Of a stretch of DNA of 64,000 nt, positions 36,006 through 47,316 are shown piece by piece. Below the pieces are notes generated by a model, which did not search any database, had not been told where the DNA came from, and worked only from the letters and a program-made list of their open reading frames with translations. This DNA is from Orientallactaga sibirica (lineage: Eukaryota > Chordata > Mammalia > Rodentia > Dipodidae), in the NCBI GenBank assembly GCA_036365145.1, contig JAEOAD010000001.1, forward strand, positions 106,641,001 through 106,705,000. Direction: 5' to 3'. The translations under genes and the position numbers were made by a program. How positions within the stretch are numbered: the first letter of the stretch is position 1; each line of letters opens with the position of its first letter.

Positions 36006-36767
36006 GTTTAGCATGGTGTCTGCGTGTGCTAAGTGCTCAGTGAATAGCAGTTATCACTAGGATTCTCTGAGTATGGGTCCCGTGCCCTGTTAAGTGAGGA
36101 TAAGGCTGAGAGCATTTCCCATAGTTGGAAGGCTTACATTCAGGAAGAAGTCTGTAGTGTGTGGCACACCGCAGAAGCCCAGGTTATCTTGTAAGCTTCG
36201 GTGACAGGAGCACCCGACGAAGACCCTGGAAACAGGACACGGAACTTTGGCAAAGCAGTTGCCATGGGAATCGGAATCCCCTTGGCCGCCTTTATTGTCT
36301 GACTTGTGATCGGACACAGTGAGTGAGGCCAGTGTGATTCTAGGAGCTGCCAATTCTTGTTAACATGCACTAACTTAACTCACCAAGAGAGTTGCCCTGG
36401 AAGAGCTTGCATAAGGTAGAGCGCAAGCTTTGGGATTCAGTGTCATCAGGAACCAGCAATAACCCATTGTGTTCATTAACCCCAGCAGACAATGTGTGTT
36501 GCCCCCTTTGTCTTTGATTTTTCCAGATTGAGCCAGTGCCTCCTTTCCTAGTCTGGTTTAGCCTGACCCTGTTCAGATGCTGTGTCCCTTGGGCAGCCTA
36601 TTCCCTGACAGCTCCACCACAGGACCATCTCCTCAACTCGTGGGCGTGCTGTGTGTCTATCAGAGCTGAGAGCTCTGGGGTAGTGGATTTGTGTTCTGCT
36701 TCCTGGTCTCCGTGTCACTGTCTTCTGTCTCTAGTGGTCCACAGTAAATAGTGGTTTGGAAAAGCAC

Positions 36768-36840
36768 GTAGTCAGGCATGGTGGCACACACCGTTAGTCC
36801 CAGCACTCTGGAGGCAGAGGTAGGAGGATCACCCTGAGCC
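36768..36840 (+). mobile_element. B1 SINE, 5' half only
   Basis: Stops at gaggatcaccctgagcc without a tail. Confidence 0.75.
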
Positions 36841-36869
36841 ATCTTCCCCAGCCCTGAGATACACCATTT

Positions 36870-37069
36870 TTAAAAATTTTTTATTTATATATTTGGGAGG
36901 GTGAGGCAGGTAGAGAAAATGGATGGCCAGGGCCTGTAGCCACAGTGCAAATGAACTCCAGATGCATGTGCCACCTTGTGCATCTGGCTTACGTGGGCAC
37001 TGGGGACCGAACCTGGGTCCTTTGGCTTTGCAGGCAAACACCTTAACCATTAAGCAATCTCTCCAGCCC
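36870..37069 (-). mobile_element. Dip-type SINE (short form)
   Basis: agatacaccattttta on both sides; exact target duplication. Confidence 0.9.
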
Positions 37070-38084
37070 AGATACACCATTTTTAATGTTAAAGAACAAC
37101 ACACACACAGCTACCATTGGCTTCCATTGGCTCAGTGTTTGCACAGAACAATGACAGTGGGCCCCTCTGAGAGGGCTTAGTTGAAAGTAGGAACCATCTG
37201 CATTGATTTTCATAGTGTAATCTTCCATATGTGTGCACATGCGTATGTGCACATCCCCATCCATATGCAGTGGTTAGTCAGCATCTCGGAGTGACATTCC
37301 AACAGGGTTTTTCCACATGCATGTAATTAATTGCTATACCAGTCCCATCACCTTCTGCAGTTGCTTCTGTCTGGAAGATACTACCATTGGCTGAAAGGTT
37401 TGGCCTCCGTGGGCTGACAATCCATTAACCTCAGGTTCTGTAATGAGTTACTGTTTTCTGCCCGGCTGATGCTCAAAAGCCAGCCACCAACATGGCTAAC
37501 CTTCCTAGTTTGACAGTGTAGAAATTCTGCTCTGACAGTCCAAGCCCACTTCCTACAGTGAGGCTGTAAGCATTTGACAGTCTCCACAAACCTTCACACT
37601 AAAGGTTTTTTGCTTTAGACTCGACCTGGAGGTGGTGGGACAACTCAGCCTTCCAGCAGCACCCCACCTCAAATGCAGACATGGGTCACCAAAGCTGGAT
37701 CACGGACAAAACTCATCTGGTCTTTGTAGCAGACCCCACCCGGTGCCCTTAGAGATTTCCTACTGGACACACAATGTCCCTAAATTCCCAGGAGGCACCC
37801 AGATGGGAGGTGGGTGTTAAACAACTGATTAGAGTTGTGTGTCTGAGTCATCTCTGAAAGTTTCGGGAGAAAATAAACACACACACATGCACACACTCAC
37901 AAAACAAGGCATTATGACCCAACATGACAGACATGTGCAGGTGACCCTTGTGGAGTGAGTGATGGAAATGTCGCTTTGTGGCTCTGCAAGGAGTCACGAC
38001 CATTCTGTGGACAGCATCCATTGCCTCTGGGCTTTCTCCACTTGGCCTTCACCTCACTGACTGCATTCTTCCTCCTGTCCCCAG

Positions 38085-38279
38085 AGGGGGACGCACAGAG
38101 ACAGGCCTCGCTCTGAAGCACCTTCTACGTAGAGGCTTCCCAGGGGGCAGAAATGGCTCAGTGCCCCGGCTCCTCATAGTCATCACCGACGGGAAGTCCC
38201 AGAGACCCGTGGAGCTGCCGGCCAAGCAGCTGAAGGACAGGGGCATCACTGTGTTTGCTGTGGGGGTGCGGTTTCCCAG
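38085..38279 (+). CDS. VWA2: VWA2 exon 6: vWA1, remaining MIDAS residues
   Basis: A 195-nt exon from ctcctgtccccag to cccag|gtaagc (phase 2 to 2); residues 124-188. GGRTETGLAL carries the MIDAS threonine (T128/T130), and LLIVITDGKS its aspartate (D159). With DGSHS in exon 4, vWA1 therefore keeps the full metal site. N147-G-S is an N-glycosylation sequon. The C-terminal part (GITVFAVGVRF) is the last core strand. Intron 5 ends close to this strong acceptor. Confidence 0.96.
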
Positions 38280-38477
38280 GTAAGCACCTTGGGCATTTGG
38301 GGTCAGCGGGCCTGGGGACTGCGATGTAACTGAAAGAGCATTCACAGCCTCAGCTAGAGAGGAGAGGTGGGAGAACTGTCTGGTCCTCGTGTGGTTCTGG
38401 CTGAAGAATAGCCCAACATGTGTGTGCACATGTGTGTGGAGGCCAGAGGAAATATAATTCTTTAATTCATCTGGAAT

Positions 38478-38502
38478 ACACACACACACACACACACACA
38501 CA
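38478..38502 (+). repeat. (AC)n microsatellite
   Basis: About 12 ac units. Confidence 0.92.
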
Positions 38503-38939
38503 ATATATATGCATCTGGTGTAAACATTAATGATTTTATTAATCACCCCCTCAACCATTCATCAGTATGCTGCATGCAAGGAGACATGTTAAGCCATCTA
38601 CACACGTTAGCATTCATCACTAGCTTAACAGCACAACACTCCAGACCTGAGAACAACTGCGCCAGCTGAACAAGGACACGGCAAGCCACACAGGTTTTCC
38701 TAACTCCCAATTGTCCATCCTCCTACACCCTCTCTTGGCCACCTCCTGCATCATAGGCCAAATCGTTACACTAGATACCACTTCTTTCCCACATTCTTGT
38801 TTGGTTGCGTTCTTCTGCCTGCCTGTCTTTTGCATCTGACTATTTAAACAGCTGTTTGGACAGGACACCCACCGTAATGATTCTACATTAATTTTGAGTA
38901 TTCATGGCCATATATTCTTCTGGAAGATTTTTAAAATGC

Positions 38940-39062
38940 TCGCTGCGTGTGGTGGCACACACCTCTAATCCAAGCCCTTTAGGAGACTGAGGTAGGAAGA
39001 TCGCTGTGAGTCTGAGTGCAGCCTAGAGCTACAAAGTGAGCTCCAGATCAGCTTAGGCTAAA
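38940..39062 (+). mobile_element. B1 SINE, diverged
   Basis: gtgtggtggcacacacctct, then gagactgaggtaggaagatc. Confidence 0.75.
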
Positions 39063-39370
39063 CGGGCTTATGTTGGCTCATGATTTGAAGGCACAGCCCA
39101 TCATGGAGGGGGAAAGCGTGGCAGAAACAGCTCAAGGCTCTGGCGACAGGGGGCTGTCTGCTTACAGCTCTGCTTATACTAGAATGCTGTCTACAGAATC
39201 TCTCATTGGCCTGGAACTAGCCAGGGTGCTCCAGAGATTCTCCTGTATCCCAGCGCCAGGATTACAGGTGTACGCCATGACGCCTGACATCTACATTAGT
39301 ACTGGGGACTAAACTCGGGTCCTCAGGCTTGCAAAGGATTCACTTTACCAACTGAGCTATATTGTACCTC
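39062..39370. mobile_element. Old rodent repeat followed by a SINE fragment
   Basis: 39062-39200 (ttatgttggctcatgattt) resembles the repeat at 22480. 39205-39370 looks like a reversed B4-type SINE (gcgccaggattacaggtgta, then accaactgagctatattgt). Boundaries are approximate. Confidence 0.4.
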
Positions 39371-39824
39371 TGGCTTTATCTGAACATTTGGTTGCAAGCA
39401 CTAGAAGGTCAACTGCGACTCATGTGGGTAGAAATAGAAATTCATAGAATCATCTCAGGGAAGTGGGCAGGAGCCAGCGTGTACAGCACGATGAAGAGCT
39501 CTCTGTCCACTGCCCATCCCTGACACTCACTTGTCTGTTGGTCTCCCCTTTCAACCTAGCCCTCTAGGGAAGCTGGAGCTGGGCTTGGGGTTGGGCAGCA
39601 TACCAGTGCATGCCCTCAGAGCTCCATCTAGAGAGAGGAGACCCGGTTTCTGCTAATCTAGTTCTCATACACCTGAGTTGTGCCTACTCCTGCTGCTGGT
39701 GGGAGGGAGCCTGTGGTTCGCTTCCCTCTCCGGCCTCCCTTGTTCAGGTGTTGGGTAAATCTGCCTTCCTAGAAGAGTGGAGTACAGGCTACCAAGGCCC
39801 TCAGCACTAAAAGTGCACATGAGG

Positions 39825-40036
39825 GCTGAGAGATGGCTTAGCAGTTAAGGAGCTTGCCTGCGAAGCCTAAGAACCCAGGATTGACTTTCCAGATCTCATG
39901 TAAGCCAGATGCACAAGATGCAAGCCTGCAAGGTCACACATGCACACAAGATGGCGCACATGTCTGGAGTTTGATTGCAGTGGCTGGAGGCCCTGGCATA
40001 CCAATTCTCTCTCTCTCCGCCTTCCCCCATAATTTT
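39825..40036 (+). mobile_element. Dip-type SINE with internal insert
   Basis: Sense copy, left arm of a tail-to-tail pair. Confidence 0.85.
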
Positions 40037-40039
40037 TAA

Positions 40040-40252
40040 ATAAATTTTTTAAATTTTATTTATTTATTTGAGAGAGAGAGAGAGAGAGAGGAAGAGGCAG
40101 ATAGAGAGAATGGGCACACTAGGGCCTCCAGCCACTGCAAACAAACTCCAGACGCATGTGCATCTTGTTTATGTGGGTCCTGGGGAATCAAACCAAGGTT
40201 CTTTGGCTTTGCAGGCAAGCACCTTAACCACTAAGCCATCTCTCCAGTCCAG
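40040..40252 (-). mobile_element. Dip-type SINE (short form)
   Basis: Antisense copy starting within a few bases of the preceding sense copy. Confidence 0.85.
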
Positions 40253-41235
40253 TCCCCCTCCTTTTTTTTTAAGCGGACATGATAGTTGTTGGGCCTCCAG
40301 TGGTTGTGAGTGTTAAGTGAAATGATTCTCGCCTGGGCACTTTGCCTGTGCTTGGAAATTTCTCTGTTCATTTTAGTATATTATTTATTCTCTCAATCAG
40401 ATTCTATATGTTTCTTCCTCATGCTGAGAGGTTCTGGGGATACAGAGACAACAGTCTAGTTCCCCACCTCATGGGAAAGAGTTAGATGTTAGATAATGAA
40501 CGAGTGAATGAGTGAATAAATAAGAGGCATCATTTCAGGACAGACAACCTGATAGGTGTAAAACACTGAAGACTGGCAGGGCGTAGAGAAGGTAGCTATG
40601 TTAGCGCAATGTGCCAAGTCTTCTTTGAGGAGTTGTCTTTCTTTTTCAGCAGAAACTTGAGTGGGGGGAACAACAAGCCTTCCAAAGAACATGCAAGGCA
40701 GTCAAGTGATGGCCAGGGCCCAGGGCCGTGAGGAAGTAGCTGGCTCCAAACGTTCTAGAAACAGCAGAACAGCCAGAAAGGAGCTGAAGTCCAGCAAGCA
40801 AACCTGGGACTCACCCGAAATGGGGGAGATGGGACGGGAAGTATCGGGGCATAAAGACTTTGTTGTAGATATTGATGAAGTCTTTGGAGGTTATTGTGAG
40901 CTGAATGGGAAGATTTGGGAGGGTCTGGAGCCGAGGGGTGACATATTTAGATCACACTGGCTGGCGGACTCAGTAAGAGGCGTTGGAGCAGTTCACCACA
41001 GGAAGAATTCTCAAAGCAGCTGGAACCCTGCTGTGGGATGGTTGGATTCCCAGATGTCTTTTGAAGGCCCCAGAGCAGTGGAGCAGTGTCTTAAGTGAGA
41101 TGTGGATTGAGAGGGGGAAAGGAGAGAAGAGGATTTGGTCCTGAACCCCAGAGTAGATGGTGGTGCCTTTTACTAACACTGGGCAGACAAGTCAGTGCCA
41201 CACACTTAGTGAGATTTAAAATATCATCTTTTAAA

Positions 41236-41447
41236 AAATATATTATTTACTTATTTGTAAGCAGAAAGAGAGTGAGGAAGAGAGGAAGAGGAGAGAGAAT
41301 AGGTGCGCCAGGGCCTCCAGCCACTGCAAATGAACTCCAGATGCATGTGCCACCTTGGGCATCTGGCTTTACTGGGTTCTGGGGAATCGAACCTGGGTCC
41401 TTTGGCTTTGCAGGCAAGTTCCCTAACCACTAAGCCATCCCTTCAGC
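41236..41447 (-). mobile_element. Dip-type SINE (short form)
   Basis: Antisense copy, ending aagccatcccttcagctct. Confidence 0.85.
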
Positions 41448-41557
41448 TCTCCCGGTGAGTTTAGAAGCATGCTACTTCAGTCTCCTCCCTGCTCTTCTGC
41501 TCAGTGAGCTCTTCTGCTGATGGTTCTTCTCTCTAGACGGCACCTGGGTTCCTGGGA

Positions 41558-41639
41558 CCTCTTTCTTTTCTTTTCTTTTCTTTTCTTTTCTTTTCTTTTC
41601 TTTTCTTTTCTTTTCTTTTCTTTTCTTTTCTTTCTTTCT
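41558..41639 (+). repeat. (CTTTT)n pyrimidine tract
   Basis: 82 nt of C and T only, mostly cttttcttttc units, inside intron 6. Confidence 0.95.
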
Positions 41640-42087
41640 GTTTGCCCTATTGCCAGACCTTGCTCTGTTTGCTGTTTTCAGTGGCAGGATTGTTGTCTAT
41701 GCGATGCTGACTATCCCATCTGCTTACAGAAGGGTCATGTCACCTCTGTTTTCATGACCAGGAGTCATCATCCCCACACATCATTTTTGTCCTGGCCACT
41801 GACAGCAGTGTCCTCTGGCCATGGAAGTTTGCTAGCTCACTTGCTGGCCTTGGGGTTCTCATGCCCGCTGTGTATAATACTTACGTGTTTCCAGTGACTG
41901 GCAGCGTTCTTGGCTCTTCCTTTGCTCTCACTTCAGACCATTTGCATTTGCTTTCTGATCAACTGCTTTTGTCATCAGAGAAAAACAAACCAGTGGATCC
42001 CCGGGGACTCTGTCGTGAATACAAACTTACTAACAGTGACCCTCCTCCTCTAAGGGAGAGCATGCATTTAAACATGCACACGGTGAA

Positions 42088-42450
42088 CTGAGGAGATGGC
42101 TCAGTGGATAAAATGTTTGCTCCCAAACATGAATTTGAGTTTGGATCCCCAGCATCCTTGTGACATGCCAGGGCATAGTGGCACACACCTGTAGTCCCAG
42201 GGATGGGGAGGTGGAGACAGGCAAATCCCCTAGGGCTTGCTGGCTCTCTGCTTTAGCCTAATCAGCAAGCTTCAGGTTCTGTGAGAGACCCTGTGTCAAT
42301 AAATAATGTGGAGAGCGACTGAGAGATGTCACGCTCTGGCCTCCACGTGTGCACACTCCCCACACACAAATGCACCCACATATGCAAACACCCATTCATA
42401 TGTATGCATACCTGCACACACCTGTGCACCCACCTACAAATAACTCATAC
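42088..42450 (+). mobile_element. B4 SINE
   Basis: Head gaggagatggctcagtgga, middle gatggggaggtggagacagg, gagagaccctgtgtcaata and tail ctctggcctccacgtgtgc give the full B4 layout. Confidence 0.75.
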
Positions 42451-42658
42451 ACATACACACATCCAGACCCCAAAATGAAAATAAACAAACACAAAATGCA
42501 CGTGGTTACCCATAGTGGAGATTCTGTGAGGACTTCCCGTGGCCTACTTCCTTCTCACTTGGTTGGATGAGGTTTCTGGGTGGGGTGCAGCTGACAGAGC
42601 CTGCAGTGCAGGAGCAGGGTGGCAGTGCCACCATCAGCTGTGGGAACTTCTTGCCCAG

Positions 42659-42792
42659 GTGGGAGGAGCTGCTCACACTGGCCAGTGAGCCCAAGGAGCA
42701 ACATGTTCTGTCGGCCGAGCACGTGGAAGATGCCACCAACGGGCTGCTCAGCACCCTTAGCAGCTCAGACCTCTGCACCACCGCTGTCCCAG
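42659..42792 (+). CDS. VWA2: VWA2 exon 7: end of vWA1
   Basis: A 134-nt exon, phase 2 to 1, between cttcttgcccag and ccag|gtagga; residues 189-233. RWEELLTLASEP, then HVLSAEHVEDATNGLLSTL, is the final helix pair of vWA1. Intron phase 1 on the right separates it from the Cys-rich segment. The sequence upstream stays open through the acceptor, so the acceptor rather than a stop sets the boundary. Confidence 0.95.
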
Positions 42793-43356
42793 GTAGGACT
42801 GCCCAGCCTGGGAGGGGAGTGGCCTTACACGTAATGAATCGGGGCATGGGGTGGGCAAGCCTCAACAGGCAAGAGCTTCTGGGGAGTGTAGTCACGAGAA
42901 ATGGTCAACTCCTCTCCTGGACTCTGCTCTGGTCACCCTGTGGCTTGCTTGCTCTGTGTGTCTCCCAGCAAAAGTCCAGAGCTTGTTCAGTGGAGGGAAG
43001 CGAGGACCTGGGCTTGAAGTCCAGTCTGGCCTTGCCCTGTCCCTTGCTGGCTAGGAAGACCCAGATCCACAGCCCCTGTTTGAGCTGGCGTGGAGTTGCA
43101 CAAAGAGACGTGGAGCTTTGGGTAAACTCCCGCATTCTGGACTGCCATATCAGGGTCCACTCAGAGCCAGTGACACTTGTTAGAGAGGAGTACTCATGCG
43201 TGTGCTCTGTGCAAGCTGTGTGGGGGCCTGGGCAGAGATGCTCAGTGCTCTGAGAGGAGCTGGAGGTGATAGGGCTGGGGCTGGGGTTGGGGTAGAAGCT
43301 GGGAAGTGGGGGCAGGAACAGAGGCAAAGAGCATCATTTGCGGTTTCCTGACATAG
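42793..43356 (+). other. VWA2: VWA2 intron 7
   Basis: 564 nt, GC-rich, free of recognisable repeats. Ends ttcctgacatag, with a poor pyrimidine tract. No other feature seen. Confidence 0.88.
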
Positions 43357-43489
43357 GCTGCAGGGTGGAAGCCCACCCCTGTGAGCGCAAGACGCTGGAG
43401 ACCACAAGGGAGCTCGCTGGCAATGCCCTGTGCTGGAGGGGATCACGGTGGGCTGACGCTGTGCTGGCTGTGCGGTGTCCCTTCTACAG
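43357..43489 (+). CDS. VWA2: VWA2 exon 8: cysteine-rich segment, first part
   Basis: A 133-nt exon, phase 1 to 2, ending tacag|gtttgt; residues 234-277. It supplies four cysteines (235, 242, 259, 274), with HPCERKTLETTRELAGNALC at the centre. The Cys-rich segment lies between vWA1 and EGF1 in AMACO and has no known activity of its own. Donor gtttgt and acceptor acatag are both weak, a possible source of skipping. Confidence 0.93.
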
Positions 43490-44527
43490 GTTTGTCCACC
43501 TGGTCTGGGGACAGAGGCATAGCAGGGTCTATCTTGCCAAAGCTGAGTATTTCCCAGCTGCAGAGAGAGCAGCCCTCAGAGTCCTAATGCTGTTCATAGC
43601 TGCAGAGATGGGAGGGGACAGAGGAAGAGAAAGGGCACATCTACTTGTTGTGTCACCAGGCTGCCCCAGGTGGCTGGAGACAGGGTTACATTGGAAATAG
43701 AGCTACGAGGGAGGGCCTGGCACAGTAGTTAGCATTTATGGTCAGTCTTGGGGTCAGTCGGAGCAGACCAGGTGCAGGTCCCTCCAGACAGCTGAAGGCC
43801 TCGTTGGCAGCATATGTACAACAAAGCCTGAGGGTCAGGTGCCTCCTACCTCAGAGCTTTCTGGGCTGGGATTGTGTGTCTTTGTGAAGCCACATGTGTG
43901 ACATATTCCTGCCCCCCACACACACACACAAGATTTTTTCTTTTAAGAGGAAACTGAGGGCTGGAGAGATCACTTAGTGGTTAAGGTGCTTGCTGGCAAT
44001 GCAAAAGGGCCCACGTTCGATTCCCCAGGACCCACATACAGCCAGAGGCACAAGGTGGTGCATGTGTCTGGAGTTAGTTTGCAGTGGCTGGAGGCCCTGG
44101 CATGCCCATTCTCTCTATATCTGTCTCTCTCTCTCAAATAAATAAATATTTAAAAAAAAGAGGGAACTGAATAAAAGAGAAGGAAGTAGCATGCTGAATT
44201 GCACAGCCAGAATCTAGTGGCTCAATTCCCAGAACCCCCCTCCCCCCACCCTGTATTGTAGGCCTCAGAACGTAGCTTGTAATAAAAACATTGTTCCCAT
44301 CATTTGGAATTTTCCATCCATGTAGCTCTAATTTCTAACGTGATATCTACTTATCATTTTCTCTGGATATTTCAAACATAGCTTACTCTATCACAAATAC
44401 AAGGTAGGGTAGAATCAAATGGGAACATGGAGTCATTATTGACCCATGTCTATGTTTAAATCCGCTTTTAGTGTTGTAATCATTTAAACCTTTAATCTTT
44501 CTGCCACTCTATTTCCTTGAATTTTAG
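43490..44527 (+). other. VWA2: VWA2 intron 8
   Basis: Holds a short (CA)n run at 43915-43930 and one SINE. The rest, 43490-43910 and 44170-44527, looks unique and AT-richer towards the acceptor. Confidence 0.85.
43957..44158 (+). mobile_element. Dip-type SINE (short form)
   Basis: Target duplication aagaggaaactga / aagagggaactga. Confidence 0.88.
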
Positions 44528-44583
44528 CTGGAAGAGAGTGTTCCTAACCCACCCTGCCACCTGCTACAGAACTACCTGCCCAG
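44528..44583 (+). CDS. VWA2: VWA2 exon 9: cysteine-rich segment, second part
   Basis: A 56-nt exon, phase 2 to 1, after ttgaattttag and before g|gtatga; residues 278-296, SWKRVFLTHPATCYRTTCP. It completes the six-cysteine set with C290 and C295. It is too short to stand out as an ORF; it is supported by phase, by the flanking exons and by strong family similarity. Skipping it would shift the frame. Confidence 0.93.
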
Positions 44584-45572
44584 GTATGATCTGCCTCTTG
44601 GATTCACTGGCTCTGTCTGGACCCTGGGAATAGACTGGTTTGTAATGGGCACTGACAGTCCTGGGAAGAGGGTGGGGTTGGGCAGGTGGAAGAGCAGAGG
44701 GACCGGGTCCTTCCAGAGGCTGAGGAGCATGTTCCTGCTGCACTCCACCGTCACCTGCTTGGTGACGTATTTTCATGAGAATGGAGTAAGGCCTTTGGAA
44801 TTGCCCCCTTGGCCTGTGTTCCTTGCATTGGTGAGAGGAAAAGAAGGACACACCCTGGGGACCAGGTCGGCAGAAGGCCTTGACTCTGGCACTCAACTTG
44901 AATGGTTTTGTCTGTCAAATAGCATCATGGTTGCCTGATATATAGATAGATCTATATATAGATATAGTCCTTGTCTCCCTCTCTCTGATGAAGGCCTCAT
45001 TCTTGGGGTCCTAGTAAAGTCTCGTGATGTAATGCCCATGGAAATGCTTCATCACTCTATAGTCCCAAACAAGTATGGAATTGTGAACCCCATGCATTAT
45101 TTGGCATGGACCACAATGCACCCTCACTGCTTCCCACCCAAGGTCTAGTCTACTCTATCCCACTGACCTGAAGCTGGGTGTGTTGGGGTTTGTCTTGGTA
45201 TGGGGTTGCTACCCCCAGGGAGGTAAGGAGATAGCCAGTGGTTTACAGGCAGAGAAGGGTTCTACTCAGCCCTGGGTAATGGGAGCCTATGTTTCCAGGA
45301 TCACAGCTGGATCCGTTCTATGGACACATCTTGAGTGGGCCTGTAACTGACACAGGGCTTTACCAAGACACCACTAAGAGACCTTTCTAACCCCATCCCC
45401 AGCCCCTCCTCTAAGTACTTGTCATTGCTGTCCTGTCTCTGCTACAGGTGTTTGGCTGTCTCCTACGTGGACAGTTGGGCAGGAAAGGGGCCGGGCCCTG
45501 GAGGAACCACCCCTTCGCCAACCCTCTTCACTCCTCTGTGTGATCATATCTTAATGGGCATCTCTCTAATAG
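44584..45572 (+). other. VWA2: VWA2 intron 9
   Basis: 989 nt with no SINE; a small tagatctatata palindromic stretch lies at 44938-44965. The 3' end tctctctaatag is short in pyrimidines. Confidence 0.88.
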
Positions 45573-45680
45573 GCCCTTGTGACTCACGGCCCTGCCAGAA
45601 TGGAGGCACATGCATTCCAGAAGGACTGGACCGGTACCACTGCCTCTGTCCGCTGGCTTTTGGAGGGGAAGTCAACTGTG
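45573..45680 (+). CDS. VWA2: VWA2 exon 10: EGF-like domain 1
   Basis: A 108-nt phase 1-1 exon, ending ctgtg|gtatgt; residues 297-332. Six cysteines (299, 304, 310, 320, 322, 332) in EGF spacing make one complete module. CDSRPC fits the O-glucose consensus CxSxPC, and CQNGGTC fits the O-fucose consensus; both are known modifications of this AMACO domain. The asparagine and aromatic pattern of calcium-binding EGFs is absent. Confidence 0.96.
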
Positions 45681-46106
45681 GTATGTACGCAGGGATTCCC
45701 AAGACTGACCTCTGGGGAGCAGGTAGAACGTGGGTTCGCCTCTCTTGCCTCCTGCTAGTTGCTGGGTAGAAAGCTGAGGTTTTAGAACCAACTGCTTTTT
45801 CCATCATCTGCTGCTCTGACTCATGTAGCGCAGCCCTCAGCACTTTGTGAGTAACAATCCAAGGGACAAAATAGTGGCTCCTGGTTTATCAGTGTAGAAT
45901 GGCCTCTTCCTGATGTCTGAGCATCTCTGCGGCCTGGTGTCTTGCTCCAAACAGGAACAAGGAACCCTAAGTACTTTTGGTTTAAAACTGAAATGAAGAT
46001 TCTGTCAACTTTAGCGCATAGGGTGAGGGTGAGTTTTAAGTCAGCTCAATAAAGTGATTATCACGATGCCTAACATACAGTGAGGATGTGTTAAGTAGCA
46101 ACTTTA

Positions 46107-46295
46107 AATATTTTAATTTATTTATTTATTTGGGGGGGGGAGAGAATGGTTGTGAAGGGCCTCTAGCCACTGCTAATGATCTCCAGATGCTGCACCACCT
46201 TGTGCATCTGATTTATGAGGGTACTGGGGAATCAAACCTGGGTTCTTAGGCTTCACAGGCAAGTGTCTTAACCACTAAGCCATCTCTCCAGCCTG
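46107..46295 (-). mobile_element. Dip-type SINE (short form)
   Basis: tagcaacttta on both sides; contains a G-run (46131-46140). Confidence 0.85.
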
Positions 46296-46560
46296 GGTAG
46301 CAACTTTAGATGTATTGTGTTGGCTTCATTGGAGATCCATGTGAAAAAATAATCCTCTGCCTTCAATCCTGTTCAAAATCAATTTCAGATGGATTACAAC
46401 TTGACATGTAAAAGGCAAAGTAGGGAAGCTTCTAGAAAATATGGGAGCCTATCTTCATGATCTTAAAGGGGACGGAGATTATTCCAGATCCAAAAATCAA
46501 TGTCTACACTAGGGAATAAAAGTTGTGAATAGATGCATTTTGCTTTATAGAAAGTAGCTG

Positions 46561-46862
46561 TGGGGCTGGGAGGGTGGCTCAGCAGATACAGCGCTTGCTG
46601 TGCAAGTGTGAGGCCTGGAGTTTGAATCCTCAGAACCCACATAAATGCTGGGTGGGCATTGTGGCTGCCTCTAATCCCCACACTCAAGGTGGAGATGGGA
46701 TCCCTGCAGCAAGCTGGCTAGCTAGAATAGCCCAGTTGGCAAGCTCTGAGACACCCTGCCACACTAAATAAAATAATGATTTAAGATACCCAACACCAAC
46801 CTTTGGCCTTTCCACATGCATACAAACACACATGCACATTGACAGTGTGCATGCACACAAGA
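46561..46862 (+). mobile_element. B4 SINE
   Basis: ggggctgggagggtggctca head, ctgcctctaatccccacact middle and cctttggcctttccacatg tail. Confidence 0.72.
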
Positions 46863-46909
46863 AAAGAAAAGTAGCTGGACCAAGACTTGTAGGCAGAGCT
46901 CAATTTCTT

Positions 46910-47134
46910 TTTTAAAAATTTTTTGTTTATTTATTTGAGAGCAACAGAGAGAGAGAGAGAGGCAGATAGAAAGAGAATGGGCACGCCAGGGCCTCCAGCC
47001 ACTGCAAACGAACTCCAGATTCATGCATCACTTTGTGTATCTGGCTTACGTGGGTCCTGGGGAATTGAGCCTTGAACCAGGGTCCTTAGGCTTCACAGGC
47101 AAGTGCTTAACCACTAAGCCATCTCTCCAGTCCC
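46910..47134 (-). mobile_element. Dip-type SINE (short form)
   Basis: agagctcaatttct on both sides, an exact duplication. Ends 180 bp before exon 11. Confidence 0.9.
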
Positions 47135-47316
47135 AGAGCTCAATTTCTAACTCTGTGGTAAGCACTGGTCACTTGATACCCAAGGGGCCTTGGCAGTTTC
47201 CCTGCCCCATCTCCCTCCTAGGTGGTTTTCTGTGTGTGGAGTCATATGAGAACATCTCAGGAGTGACCTGCACACTGCACTGGCCTCTGGTGACAGTGTC
47301 AATTTGTTTCCAACAG

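Larger units (their letters stand above)
28146..38084 (+). other. VWA2: VWA2 intron 5
   Basis: Almost 10 kb. Apart from the listed L1, SINE and microsatellite copies, 28160-29510, 31930-32820, 35170-35940, 36010-36760 and 37090-38080 look unique. 28740-28830 is an AT-rich, tatg-like simple region. No further exon is required: phases of exons 5 and 6 match. Confidence 0.8.
38280..42658 (+). other. VWA2: VWA2 intron 6
   Basis: Contains an (AC)n run, SINEs including an inverted pair, a (CTTTT)n tract and a B4. 39380-39820 and 40260-41230 look unique or too old to name. The stretch just before exon 7 is open in the exon's frame back to 42567, but conservation begins only after the acceptor. Confidence 0.8.
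45681..47316 (+). other. VWA2: VWA2 intron 10
   Basis: Ends ttgtttccaacag. Holds two Dip copies and a B4; 45681-46100 looks unique. Confidence 0.88.

Noticed and set aside
40661..41098. 145-residue plus-strand frame in intron 6
   Set aside because: Low-complexity, Gly/Glu-rich sequence resembling an old repeat; no family match and not bounded by plausible splice sites.
42567..42658. Upstream extension of VWA2 exon 7 in the same frame, starting with an ATG
   Set aside because: The frame is open, but the similarity to vWA1 starts exactly after the acceptor cttgcccag and the phase from exon 6 fits that point.
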